Source of the DNA: Pelagibacterales bacterium SAG-MED28
GTDB taxonomy: Bacteria > Pseudomonadota > Alphaproteobacteria > Pelagibacterales > Pelagibacteraceae
Assembly (NCBI GenBank): GCA_014653835.1
Contig: JACWDY010000001.1
Location: 186,001-250,000 of the forward strand
Direction of reading: 5' to 3'
Length of the DNA stretch: 64,000 bases
Part shown: one piece after another, positions 33,951 through 42,826 of the stretch
How the letters are laid out: every line of letters starts with the position of its first letter
How positions within the stretch are numbered: position 1 is the first letter of the stretch
The notes under the pieces: model-generated
Told to the model about the DNA's origin: nothing
Databases searched by the model: none
The model's input: the letters and a program-made list of their open reading frames with translations, nothing else
Position numbers and translations under genes: made by a program

Positions 33951-34862
33951 ATGATTAAATCCTGTGTAATAGGATTATCAAAAATTGGCCAAATTCATTG
34001 TAATAATTTAAAAAAATTAAAAAATACATCTTTAAATTTTGTATACGATAAAAATTTAATCTTAAGAAAAAAAACTGCAAAAAGATTTAAATGTAAGACT
34101 TCAAATAGTTTTGAAGAAATTTTGAGAAATAAAGAAATAAAATTATTTATTATAGCTTCCCCAACTACTACTCATGAATATTATTTAAATAAGCTAATAC
34201 AGTACAAGAAAATGATTTATTGTGAAAAGCCTATATCTCTTAATTCATCAAAACTAAATAGTTTTGTAAAAAAAATTAAAACAAATAAGATTAAAATATG
34301 TATTGGGTTAAATAGAAGATTTTCTGATGCTTATATTAAAATGAAAAAATTAATTAAAAATAAGAAAGTCAAAATTATTCAGATTATATCAAGATCATCA
34401 AATGCTAATGTTCATCAATCCGTTAGAAATGGAGGTCTTTTTATGGATAAAGGATTTCACTTTTTTGACTTGGCTTGTTGGTTTGCTAACTCATTTCCAA
34501 ATAAAATAATCACAATTGCTAATCCCTTGAGTACTAAAGAATTTCTCAAAAATAATGACTATTCAGATGCAGTGATAAATATGAAATTTAAAAATAAAGT
34601 AATAGTAGAATATATATTCAGTAGAAATTGTAGACTTGGTCATGAGGAAAGGATTAAATTATTTGGAAATGGATTTAAGATTGACTCTAATAAGTTTTTT
34701 AAGAAATCAATAATTTATAAGAATTTTGATATAAAACATAAAGAGAGTTATTTTAGATGTTTAAAAAAATTCGTTCATTTAAGTAAAAATTTATTATTGA
34801 ATGAAGGAATTCAAACTCAAAAAATTTGTGATAAAGTATTAAAGTCTGCTAAACTTAATTAG
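33951..34862 (+). CDS. Gfo/Idh/MocA-family oxidoreductase (3 of 3)
   Basis: A 303-residue, shorter and Lys/Asn-rich member. It shows CVIGLSKIGQIHCNNL, FIIASPTTTHEYYL, YCEKPISLN with the catalytic Lys, and GGLFMDKGFHFFDLACWF. It diverges strongly from the two upstream paralogues, so this is not a recent duplication. It ends the rightward array and converges on lpxB with a 3-bp gap; no terminator hairpin is visible there. Confidence 0.82.
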   Translation: MIKSCVIGLSKIGQIHCNNLKKLKNTSLNFVYDKNLILRKKTAKRFKCKTSNSFEEILRNKEIKLFIIASPTTTHEYYLNKLIQYKKMIYCEKPISLNSSKLNSFVKKIKTNKIKICIGLNRRFSDAYIKMKKLIKNKKVKIIQIISRSSNANVHQSVRNGGLFMDKGFHFFDLACWFANSFPNKIITIANPLSTKEFLKNNDYSDAVINMKFKNKVIVEYIFSRNCRLGHEERIKLFGNGFKIDSNKFFKKSIIYKNFDIKHKESYFRCLKKFVHLSKNLLLNEGIQTQKICDKVLKSAKLN

Positions 34863-34865
34863 ATT

Positions 34866-35996
34866 TTATAAAAATTTATTTAAAGATGATCCTGCTTGAA
34901 ACGCAGAGGAATTAGTACTTTTTAAATTTTTTAAAATTAATTGAGTTTCCTTAATTTGTTCTTCCATTCTCTCTGGGTTATCTAGAAAATCGATTGTTTT
35001 ATTAGAAATGTTTTTAGGATTACAATCTCCTTGTAATAATTCTGGAATAATTTCTTTTTTTGCAGCAATATTAATAATATTAGCAAATTTTGTCTTCACT
35101 AACATTTTTACTATTAGAAAATTAATAAAATTCATTTTGTATAAAATTAAAGAGGGAATTTTAAAATTAGAGATCTCTAGAGAGACTGTTCCAGATTTTG
35201 CTATGGCAAATATTGACTTCCTGAGTATATGGGATTTGATTTTATCATCGCTGATTACCTCGCAATTAATTAATTTACTTTTAGATATATGAGTTTGTAT
35301 GGAAGATGAGTATTCTTTGGTTGAATGAAAAACGTAAGTTATGTCTTTGTTGCTTTTATTCAATAGTTTTATTGATTCTAATAAAATAGGAGTTAAAACT
35401 TCGATTTCAGATTTTCGACTGCCTGGAAAAACAGATATCAAAGCTTTATTTTTTCCTATAACTTGATTGATATCTATCGCCTTATCATCTTTGTCATCTA
35501 ATAATGGGTGTCCTACAAATTCATTGCTCATATCCTCCTTATCGAAGTATGTTTTTTCAAAGTTAAATAATAACAATATATGGTCTATAAATTTTTTGAT
35601 TTTCTTAACTCTTCCCTCCCTCCATACCCATACTTGAGGGGCTACGTAATGAATTGTTTTAATATTGGGATTATTTTTCTTTACCCTTTCAGCAACCCTT
35701 AACGTAAAATCAGGACTATCAACAGTAAATAATATGTCTGGCTGAAAATTCTCTATTGCTTCAACAGTCTCATTAATTTTTTTTTTTATTTTTAAAATGT
35801 TGAAAATAACACTTGTAAATCCTAAATAGGTAATTTCTTTAAGATCGTAGATTGATTTTATTCCCAATTTTTTCAAATTTTCTCCACCTACTGAAAGATA
35901 TTCAATATTTGAATTTAATTTATTTAAGTTACTTATTACTGATGAAGCCAATTTATCACCAGAAGCTTCTCCGGTAACAATAAATATCTTTTTCAT
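34866..35996 (-). CDS. lpxB: Lipid-A-disaccharide synthase
   Basis: Joins UDP-2,3-diacylglucosamine and lipid X to form the lipid A disaccharide. I start it at ATG 35996 (MKKIFIVTGEASGDK), which overlaps the preceding stop as ATGA and matches family N-termini, five codons inside the listed ORF. The 376-residue GT19 enzyme shows VGGENLKKLGI, VDSPDFTLRVAERVKK, YVAPQVWVWREGRVKKI, FVGHPLLDD and FPGSRKSEI. It is last in the leftward lipid A operon. Confidence 0.95.
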   Translation of the reverse strand: MKKIFIVTGEASGDKLASSVISNLNKLNSNIEYLSVGGENLKKLGIKSIYDLKEITYLGFTSVIFNILKIKKKINETVEAIENFQPDILFTVDSPDFTLRVAERVKKNNPNIKTIHYVAPQVWVWREGRVKKIKKFIDHILLLFNFEKTYFDKEDMSNEFVGHPLLDDKDDKAIDINQVIGKNKALISVFPGSRKSEIEVLTPILLESIKLLNKSNKDITYVFHSTKEYSSSIQTHISKSKLINCEVISDDKIKSHILRKSIFAIAKSGTVSLEISNFKIPSLILYKMNFINFLIVKMLVKTKFANIINIAAKKEIIPELLQGDCNPKNISNKTIDFLDNPERMEEQIKETQLILKNLKSTNSSAFQAGSSLNKFL

Positions 35997-37060
35997 TTTT
36001 GAAGCTTCCATATTGAACCTTGGTCTGTTAACAAAAATATTTTTCCAGTACTCTCTTGAATTTCAATATCTCTAATTCTACCAATAAGACCTTTGAAAAT
36101 AATTTTTTCACTTATAAAGTTATTTTCTTTAAATTTTATTCTTCTTAAAGATTGATCCTTAAGAGAAGTTATTAAAGCATCACCATTCCATTCTTTAAAT
36201 TCTTCACCTTTATAAATAACCATAGAACTTGCGGCAATTGAAGGAACCCAATATTTAATAGCTTTAGTAAAGCCAGGTTTCCATTTTGGTCCTATTTTTG
36301 TGCCAGTGTAATTTGTGCCACCCCATCCTAATATTTTCCATCCGTAATTTTCTCCATATCTTGCTTCACCAAACCAATCGCCCCCTTTAGCGCCGTGATT
36401 AGTTAAATAAATTTTGTTATCAAATGGTGATAAATCCATCCCTTGAGGATTTCTAACTCCAATTTGAAATATTTCTGGTAACCAATTTTTTTTATCTTTA
36501 AATTTTGGATTATCTTTAGGAATTTTACCATCTAAATGAATTCTAATTATACTTCCTGGATGTTTTGTGGGGTCTTGTGCAATCATACCTTCACCTCTTT
36601 CACCCGCCGTTATATAAAGTAAATTATTTTTAATAACTAGCCTTGAGCCAAAATGATAACCTGAATTAATTGGTGGTTCTGCTCTAAAAATATTTTTAAA
36701 TTTTAATTCTTTATTATTAAATGAAGCTCTAGCAACAGAAGTGCTCGACTTACCTTTTCCTCTGTCCTCGGAATATGACACAAATACATTCTTATCAAAA
36801 TATAAGACTTCAAGCAGTCCTCCCTGTCCATCTACAAGAATATCTAGATTGTGATTAATTTCACTTAAATCTTTATTTTTTATGTTTGCTAAAAAAAAAT
36901 TACCTGACTTTTCGGTAATTAATAATCTGCTATCATCAATAAATGATAGACTCCAAGGTCCCTTTAAGCCGCTAAGTATTTCCTCTAATTTTGGTTCTTT
37001 AGTAATTGAAATTGAAAATTGAAAAATAAAAATTATAGAAATTAGAATTATTTTTTTCAT
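35993..37060 (-). CDS. PQQ-type sugar/sorbosone dehydrogenase-like periplasmic beta-propeller
   Basis: A 355-residue exported protein: signal peptide (about 1-21, IILISIIFIFQFSISIT), then a GSDH six-bladed propeller with GLKGPWSLSFIDDSRLLITEKSG, GQGGLLEV, GYHFGSRLVI, AGERGEG, GVRNPQGMDL, NHGAKGGDWFGEARYGENYGW and AASSMVIYKGE. These match soluble aldose dehydrogenases (YliI type) that may use PQQ and Ca. It is inserted between lpxI and lpxB with ATGA overlaps on both sides. Whether it takes part in envelope metabolism is unknown. Confidence 0.88.
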   Translation of the reverse strand: MKKIILISIIFIFQFSISITKEPKLEEILSGLKGPWSLSFIDDSRLLITEKSGNFFLANIKNKDLSEINHNLDILVDGQGGLLEVLYFDKNVFVSYSEDRGKGKSSTSVARASFNNKELKFKNIFRAEPPINSGYHFGSRLVIKNNLLYITAGERGEGMIAQDPTKHPGSIIRIHLDGKIPKDNPKFKDKKNWLPEIFQIGVRNPQGMDLSPFDNKIYLTNHGAKGGDWFGEARYGENYGWKILGWGGTNYTGTKIGPKWKPGFTKAIKYWVPSIAASSMVIYKGEEFKEWNGDALITSLKDQSLRRIKFKENNFISEKIIFKGLIGRIRDIEIQESTGKIFLLTDQGSIWKLQK

Positions 37061-37845
37061 TTTACTAAAATAAACATCTTGTTTTTATTTGCATATTTTA
37101 TAGTTTTTTTTTTATCTAAAAAAATATTTCTTTTGTGCTTAAGAACAATTCCTTTAATACCTGACATCTTACATTGTTTAAAAGTCTTTAGCCCAATAGT
37201 AGGAAGATCGACTCTGTAATCTTGTTTTTTTTTAGGAAATTTTACCAAAACTCCGTTAGTAATATTTTTAATCTTTTTAATTTTTTTAAGCATTTTTTGT
37301 GTACCCTCTCTTTTTTCTAAAATAACAATATTATTTCTACTAACAGCTCCTTGGATATGACTATATTGACTAGATTTATTTAACGCTTTAAGAGCATTTT
37401 TAATATCAATTTTATCTTTAAGATTAGGTTTTAATTTAGAGTAATTGCCTTTTGATAAATTTAACTCTGGGGTAAAGATAGTTGAGCTAATAGTTTGAAT
37501 TCTTTCTTTTTTGAAAATATCTATTATTTCTTTAAGTAAGGCTACATCACCTAGTTTAGCCTTTTTAATTATTCTTGGTATGTAATAAACTCCTTTAAAA
37601 TCTAATCTTAATTTAGAAAAATTTGGCTTTTGAACTTTTCCTGCAAGTAAAACTTTTTTACAATTATGCTGTTTTAAGATTGAAATTATTTTACCAAGTT
37701 GGCCTATTGATACAGAAAATGAGTCTTTGTCTTTTTTAAATAATTTTTTCTTTGTTAGATCGATTATAATATACTTTTTTTTATCTTTAATCTTTTTATA
37801 TATATATTTTGGAAAATCAGTTTCTCCAAAAATTAGCCCGATCAT
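37057..37845 (-). CDS. lpxI: UDP-2,3-diacylglucosamine pyrophosphatase LpxI
   Basis: Hydrolyses UDP-2,3-diacylglucosamine to lipid X; LpxI replaces LpxH in alphaproteobacteria. The 262-residue protein begins MIGLIFGETDFPKYI (family: GLIAG.G.LP), has LAGKVQKPNF, KLGDVALLKEIIDIF, HIQGAVSRNNIVILEKREGT, and the conserved C-terminal RVDLPTIGLKTFKQCKMSGIKG. It lies 3 bp after lpxA in the conserved lpxD-fabZ-lpxA-lpxI order. Confidence 0.92.
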   Translation of the reverse strand: MIGLIFGETDFPKYIYKKIKDKKKYIIIDLTKKKLFKKDKDSFSVSIGQLGKIISILKQHNCKKVLLAGKVQKPNFSKLRLDFKGVYYIPRIIKKAKLGDVALLKEIIDIFKKERIQTISSTIFTPELNLSKGNYSKLKPNLKDKIDIKNALKALNKSSQYSHIQGAVSRNNIVILEKREGTQKMLKKIKKIKNITNGVLVKFPKKKQDYRVDLPTIGLKTFKQCKMSGIKGIVLKHKRNIFLDKKKTIKYANKNKMFILVK

Positions 37846-37848
37846 ATT

Positions 37849-38628
37849 TTAATTTTGCGGCACGCAAATAGGTCTCTTTTTATCTTTTTCAATAAATCTT
37901 ATAACCTCAGATACAAGTTCGTTATCTTTATATTCTCCATTAATTTCACTTAAATTTTCATGTAAATTTTTTGAGGAAAAAATTTCTTTGTAAGCCTTAT
38001 CTAATCCCATGATCTTTTTATTGTCATATTTTTTTCTTCTTAGACCTATTAAATTTAGTCCTTGGAGGTAATTTCTATTTCCAATCGATAAAGCAAATGG
38101 AGTTACATCTTTTAAAACTCCTGTCATTCCCCCTATCATTGCTAATCTACCTATTCTCGTAAACTGCTGGACAGCAGAATTTCCACCGATTACAACATTA
38201 TCTTCGATTGTTACGTGACCACCTAGAGGAACGTTATTAGCTATGATTACCTCATTACCAATCTTACAATCGTGAGCGATATGTGACGAAATCATAAATA
38301 AGCATTTATTCCCTATTATAGTTTGAGATCCGCCACCCTCGGTGCCGGGATTAATCGTTACATACTCTCTTATAATATTTTTTTCACCTATTGATAGGCT
38401 GTTTTCTTCATTTTTAAACTTAAGATCTTGAGGCTGAGTACCGATACTAGCAAATGGGAAAATTTTTGTGTCTTTACCAATTTTAGTATTCCCCTCAATA
38501 TGAACATTTGAAACAAGCACCACTCCATCAGATAGTTCAACATGCGGTCCAACATAGCAAAAAGGACCTATTTTAGTGGAGTGAGAAACTTTAGCATTTT
38601 TATCAATTACGCTTGAGCTGTGTATCAT
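37849..38628 (-). CDS. lpxA: UDP-N-acetylglucosamine acyltransferase
   Basis: First step of lipid A synthesis: transfers a 3-hydroxyacyl chain from ACP to UDP-GlcNAc. The 259-residue left-handed beta-helix has hexapeptide repeats from residue 1 (IHSSSVIDKNAKVSHSTKIG), the catalytic His in SSHIAHDCKIG, GGHVTIEDNVVIGGNSAVQQF and a C-terminal helical domain. It overlaps fabZ by 4 bp. Confidence 0.96.
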   Translation of the reverse strand: MIHSSSVIDKNAKVSHSTKIGPFCYVGPHVELSDGVVLVSNVHIEGNTKIGKDTKIFPFASIGTQPQDLKFKNEENSLSIGEKNIIREYVTINPGTEGGGSQTIIGNKCLFMISSHIAHDCKIGNEVIIANNVPLGGHVTIEDNVVIGGNSAVQQFTRIGRLAMIGGMTGVLKDVTPFALSIGNRNYLQGLNLIGLRRKKYDNKKIMGLDKAYKEIFSSKNLHENLSEINGEYKDNELVSEVIRFIEKDKKRPICVPQN

Positions 38629-39080
38629 TCTTTTCTATCCACTATTGTTGCGGACCATTCAGCATCAGCCATTCTTTTTCCATCTACTTTTGCGGTACCT
38701 TTATATTTCCAAACTCTCCCGTGTGATCTGACCGCCTCTATTTCTAAGTGTAGTTCGCAATCTGGGAATACAGGGTTTCTAAATCTGGCTTTATCAACTC
38801 CCATCAAATAAACTAATTTATTAGCATATTCTTTGGGATCAATACCATGTGCAGTTAAGGCTGCTGCTGCCTGACCAAAAGCTTCTACAATTAAAACACC
38901 TGGCATTACTGGCTGGCCTGGGAAATGACCTTGGACATAAAATCCATCTTTTTTAACATACATAATTGCTGTAGCTGATTTTAAAGGAACAATATTAATT
39001 AATTTATCAATTAGTAACATTGGTTCTCTATGAGGTAATAAAGACTCTATTATTTTTTTATCTATTTCAGTTACGCTCAT
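38625..39080 (-). CDS. fabZ: 3-hydroxyacyl-ACP dehydratase FabZ
   Basis: Dehydrates 3-hydroxyacyl-ACP in fatty acid elongation and competes with LpxA and LpxD for substrate, which explains its place between them. The 151-residue hotdog-fold protein has LLPHREPMLLIDKL, the catalytic His in VQGHFPGQPVMPGVL, Glu in IVEAFGQAAA and the late DKARFRNPVFPDCEL. The start overlaps lpxD by 14 bp. Confidence 0.97.
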   Translation of the reverse strand: MSVTEIDKKIIESLLPHREPMLLIDKLINIVPLKSATAIMYVKKDGFYVQGHFPGQPVMPGVLIVEAFGQAAAALTAHGIDPKEYANKLVYLMGVDKARFRNPVFPDCELHLEIEAVRSHGRVWKYKGTAKVDGKRMADAEWSATIVDRKE

Positions 39081-40035
39081 GATCTTTTTTATTTTTTCTA
39101 ATAAATTCTTTTAATGGAATAGCTGGATAACCCATTACAATTTGATTATCTTGAATATTTTTAACGACACCACTTCCTCCACCAATTTTTACATTATTTC
39201 CAATTTTTAAATGACCTGAAATACCTGCTTGACCTCCAATCGAAACATTATTACCAATCTTTGAGCTTCCTGCAAAACCTACCTGTCCTGCAATCATACA
39301 ATTTGAGCCAATTTGAACATTATGGGCAACATGAACTTGATTGTCTAAATAAGTATTTTTTCCAATTATTGTGTCATCTATGGAACCGCGATCTATAGTA
39401 CAGCTAGAAGCTATCTCAACTTCGTCCTCTATCTTTACTTTTCCAATATGAGGAAACTTAATATTTTTTTCTTTATTGGGTATAAATCCAAAACCTTTTT
39501 GACCAATATTACAACTATCTTGTATCACAACATTGTTACCTATTATTGAGTTCTTTATAATCACATTAGAACCAATTATACAATTTTTACCAATTAACAC
39601 GTTACTTTCGATTATACTATTAGATCCAATAGTTGAATTTTTACCTATTTTAACCTTTTTACCAACTAAAACATTATTACCAAATTTTACTTTTTTATGA
39701 TTAGATTTTACTGGTTTTTTTAACGTTAAATCAGGATAGTCGATGTCTGCGAGTGGATATAAAATTTTGGTTACGCGGACTAATTCAATCATGACATTTT
39801 TTACAATTACTTTATGAATTTTTTTAGGTAAATATCTTTCAATATTTTTGGTGGTTATACAGATCGAGGCTTGTGTATTAAATGCTAAGTTTTTATAATT
39901 TATTGATTCAAAAAAAGTAATATCGTTTTTTTTTGCAACTCCTAATGGTTTTATATCGTTAATTCTAAAATTCTGCTTATATTCTTCATTCGGAAATAAA
40001 TCGGAAAATTTAATATTTTTTTTTAAAAAAAACAT
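39067..40035 (-). CDS. lpxD: UDP-3-O-acylglucosamine N-acyltransferase
   Basis: Third lipid A enzyme; adds the N-linked 3-hydroxyacyl chain. The 322-residue protein has the N-terminal uridine-binding domain (about 1-105) and a long hexapeptide beta-helix (VLVGKKVKIGKNSTIGSNSI and onward), including the catalytic-His segment DNQVHVAHNVQIGSNCMIAG. The ISGHLKIGNNVKIGGGSGV stretch and a C-terminal helix follow. It lies 14 bp after the OmpH/Skp-like gene. Confidence 0.95.
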   Translation of the reverse strand: MFFLKKNIKFSDLFPNEEYKQNFRINDIKPLGVAKKNDITFFESINYKNLAFNTQASICITTKNIERYLPKKIHKVIVKNVMIELVRVTKILYPLADIDYPDLTLKKPVKSNHKKVKFGNNVLVGKKVKIGKNSTIGSNSIIESNVLIGKNCIIGSNVIIKNSIIGNNVVIQDSCNIGQKGFGFIPNKEKNIKFPHIGKVKIEDEVEIASSCTIDRGSIDDTIIGKNTYLDNQVHVAHNVQIGSNCMIAGQVGFAGSSKIGNNVSIGGQAGISGHLKIGNNVKIGGGSGVVKNIQDNQIVMGYPAIPLKEFIRKNKKDHERN

Positions 40036-40049
40036 CTAAGCCCATTTAA

Positions 40050-40574
40050 TTAATCTAATTTAATCGATTTAAGTTTTTGATTAATAATATTCATTATATC
40101 ATTTGTGATATCCAAGTTTTCATCTCCAAGCAATATACTTTTCTTATCTAAAACAATTCTAATTTTTTTTTCTTTCATATAGTCTTTTAATATTGGATTT
40201 AAATTTTTTAGAAGCTCTCCTTTTGCTTTGTTTCTTTGCTTAGAAATTTGATCTAGCATGCTACTTCTCTCTTTTTGTAAAGAGGAGACTTTACCTCTTA
40301 ATACATTGACCTTTTTTTTATATTCCTCTGCTGAAATCAATTTTTTTTGTTGTATAATTTTTTTTTCCTCTTCTTGTATTTTTTTTTCTTTTTCTTTTAT
40401 ACTTTTAATATTTTTTTCAAGTTTTGATTTTAAAAAATCTTGGGCTTTTTTTCCTGCATTACTTTCATTAAGAATATATTTAAAGTCTATGTAATAAGGT
40501 GAGTCTGCAGACAATGGATTGCTGCTTAAGATGCTTATTAACATTAAAATTATTAGACTATTAAATTTAATCAT
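40050..40574 (-). CDS. skp: OmpH/Skp-family periplasmic chaperone
   Basis: A 174-residue exported protein with a signal peptide (about 1-23, FNSLIILMLISILSSNPLSA) and a long charged coiled coil (KLEKNIKSIKEKEKKIQEEE and onward) as in Skp, which holds unfolded outer-membrane proteins for BamA. The start SPYYIDFKYILNESNAGKKAQ matches the OmpH pattern. Conserved placement between bamA and lpxD supports the call. Confidence 0.88.
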   Translation of the reverse strand: MIKFNSLIILMLISILSSNPLSADSPYYIDFKYILNESNAGKKAQDFLKSKLEKNIKSIKEKEKKIQEEEKKIIQQKKLISAEEYKKKVNVLRGKVSSLQKERSSMLDQISKQRNKAKGELLKNLNPILKDYMKEKKIRIVLDKKSILLGDENLDITNDIMNIINQKLKSIKLD

Positions 40575-40588
40575 TTTAATTTAATCAT

Positions 40589-42820
40589 TTAAAATGTTGT
40601 ACCCAAATTGAAACTAAATCCCTGTGTTTTATCTGTGCTAGCTTTTGATAAATTTTGGGACAAGACAAAATTCATTGGACCAATTGGTGACATCCAATTT
40701 GCAATAATACCTGTCGATGATCTTATTTTATTACTGTCATCAATTGAACTATCGTAATCTACGCCCCATACATTACCTAGATCAAAAAAAAGATTTACAT
40801 CAGTATTAGTGTCATCAGGTAAAATATTAGGTAAGTTAGCCTCAAAATTTAAAGCTGCAACATAGTTTCCACCTATATAATCTTTATTATCTACTGGTCC
40901 AATTTTATTTTTTTCAAATCCTCTTAATCTCCTTGTGCTTAAATTTTTTCTTTTACTAAGTCTCACATCGTCTGAGCCAATACCGTTGATTGTTGATAAA
41001 TAAATTTTCCCAACACCAACTACATTTTCATTTATTGTTTTATATTTGCTTGCGGATAAAAAATTAGAAATAGAGGCGCTATCTGCGTATAATGGAAGTG
41101 TTTGGCCTAATTTTATAATTGAACCCTTAGTTGGCATAAAAGAACGGTCTCTTGTATCAAAAGAAAATCCATAATTTCCTGAAATATCACTATAAGAACC
41201 CTCTTGTTTTTTTAAAGCTGATGATGCTGTAGAATTCGTTCTCAAATCGTCGTAATCTGCATTTAACCCCAAAGACACAAAAATATCTTTATATTGCTCA
41301 AAAGAAGTAGCCAAACCAAAAGATGTTAACGAGTTTTCATATCCTTGATCAGGTTTGTCATTTGTCTCTGAGGCTAATGAATAACTTAGTGAGTTTCCAA
41401 GAAAATCATAATTAGGATCCATATAATTTAATACTCCAGTAAATGACTCACTATCAATTTCGATATCAAATGCTACAGATTTTCCTGTTCCTAACCAATT
41501 ATTTTCCTTTACACCTAAAGCGAATAGTCCTCCATCAGTTCCTACTCCAGCACCAGCAGTGATTTCTCCTGTTGGCTGTTCCTCAACTTCAATATTTATA
41601 ATTTTTAGATCATTCTTAGATCCATCAATTACCTTATAATCAACATTTTTAAAAATTCTTCTTGATTTTATTTCAGCTATGGATCTATCCAGATTTAATT
41701 TAGAGAAAGGTTCGCCTTCATCCAATAACAGTTCTCCTCTTATTACATTTTCATTAGTGACTGAATTTCCAGAAATATTAATTCTTTCTACAGATATTTT
41801 TTTCCCTTCATAAATATTTAATACAATATTAATTGAATTTTTAGTTATTTCTTCTTGAACATTATGTTCAACAAATTGCAAATTATTTTTATCGATTAAA
41901 TCATCTAAATCCTCTAAAAGTTTTTTAACTTTAAAAGGTGAATAATAATCCCCTATATATTTTTTATAAATTTGGTTTAAAGGAAAAAATATTTCTGCGT
42001 CAAAAACTTTATCGACATTTGTGGAGATCTTATTAATCGTATATCTTGTTCCCTCAGATATAATATATGTCAATTCAGCTTGATCATTATCATTTATCTT
42101 TGCTACTTTTGAATTTATTCTTACATCATAGAATCCAGTTGACTTATAAAAATTTCTCAACAATCTTGTATCTAGTTCAAGTAAATTTTTATTAAAATTG
42201 GTGTTATTTGATATTATTTTCCAAAATTTATCCTCTTCACTAGCAATCACATCTCTTAATTTTCTGCTACTAATCTTTTTATTTCCAATAAATTTAATCG
42301 AGGATATTTTAGTTTTATCTCCCCGTTCAATTTCTATCAATAAATCAAAGCTATTCTCTGAAACTTTTTTAGTTTTCATTTCTACATTCGTAGAATTATA
42401 ACCTCTACTAGAATATAAAGTTTTTATAATTTCAATATCACTTTTAAGATTAGATTTAATAAATGATCTTTTTTCTTTAGATTTTATATTTTTTATTATT
42501 TGTTCTCTAAGATTTTTACTTTTTTCACCTATTATGACAAGCTGATCAATAAAGGGATATTCCTTTACATCGATTAATAATTCGTTACCGGCTATTTTAA
42601 TTTTGACATTTTCGAACAGTTCAGTTTCATATAGTTTTCTTAAAATTTCATTTGTATCGAAATCACTATAATTTTTGTTAACTTCTATATCTCCGTAAAT
42701 TTTGATTGTTTCTGAGGATAATCTTTTATTGCCAGTAATACTAACTTTATCTATATTTTCAGCCTTTGTAGAAGAAATTGAAAAAAATATAAAAAGTAAT
42801 ATAAAAAAATATTTATACAT
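40589..42820 (-). CDS. bamA: Outer membrane assembly factor BamA
   Basis: Central component of the BAM complex. The 743-residue protein has a signal peptide (about 1-20), POTRA domains through about residue 420 (IDKVSITGNKRLSSETI, ISSIKFIGNKKISSRKLRDVI, VERINISGNSVTNENVIRGE) and an Omp85 barrel with GAGVGTDGGLFALGVKENNW, RLRGFEKNKIGPVD and a terminal Phe. It begins 6 bp after dxr; the site-2 protease gene rseP, often between them, is missing. Confidence 0.96.
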   Translation of the reverse strand: MYKYFFILLFIFFSISSTKAENIDKVSITGNKRLSSETIKIYGDIEVNKNYSDFDTNEILRKLYETELFENVKIKIAGNELLIDVKEYPFIDQLVIIGEKSKNLREQIIKNIKSKEKRSFIKSNLKSDIEIIKTLYSSRGYNSTNVEMKTKKVSENSFDLLIEIERGDKTKISSIKFIGNKKISSRKLRDVIASEEDKFWKIISNNTNFNKNLLELDTRLLRNFYKSTGFYDVRINSKVAKINDNDQAELTYIISEGTRYTINKISTNVDKVFDAEIFFPLNQIYKKYIGDYYSPFKVKKLLEDLDDLIDKNNLQFVEHNVQEEITKNSINIVLNIYEGKKISVERINISGNSVTNENVIRGELLLDEGEPFSKLNLDRSIAEIKSRRIFKNVDYKVIDGSKNDLKIINIEVEEQPTGEITAGAGVGTDGGLFALGVKENNWLGTGKSVAFDIEIDSESFTGVLNYMDPNYDFLGNSLSYSLASETNDKPDQGYENSLTSFGLATSFEQYKDIFVSLGLNADYDDLRTNSTASSALKKQEGSYSDISGNYGFSFDTRDRSFMPTKGSIIKLGQTLPLYADSASISNFLSASKYKTINENVVGVGKIYLSTINGIGSDDVRLSKRKNLSTRRLRGFEKNKIGPVDNKDYIGGNYVAALNFEANLPNILPDDTNTDVNLFFDLGNVWGVDYDSSIDDSNKIRSSTGIIANWMSPIGPMNFVLSQNLSKASTDKTQGFSFNLGTTF

Positions 42821-42826
42821 AATTTT

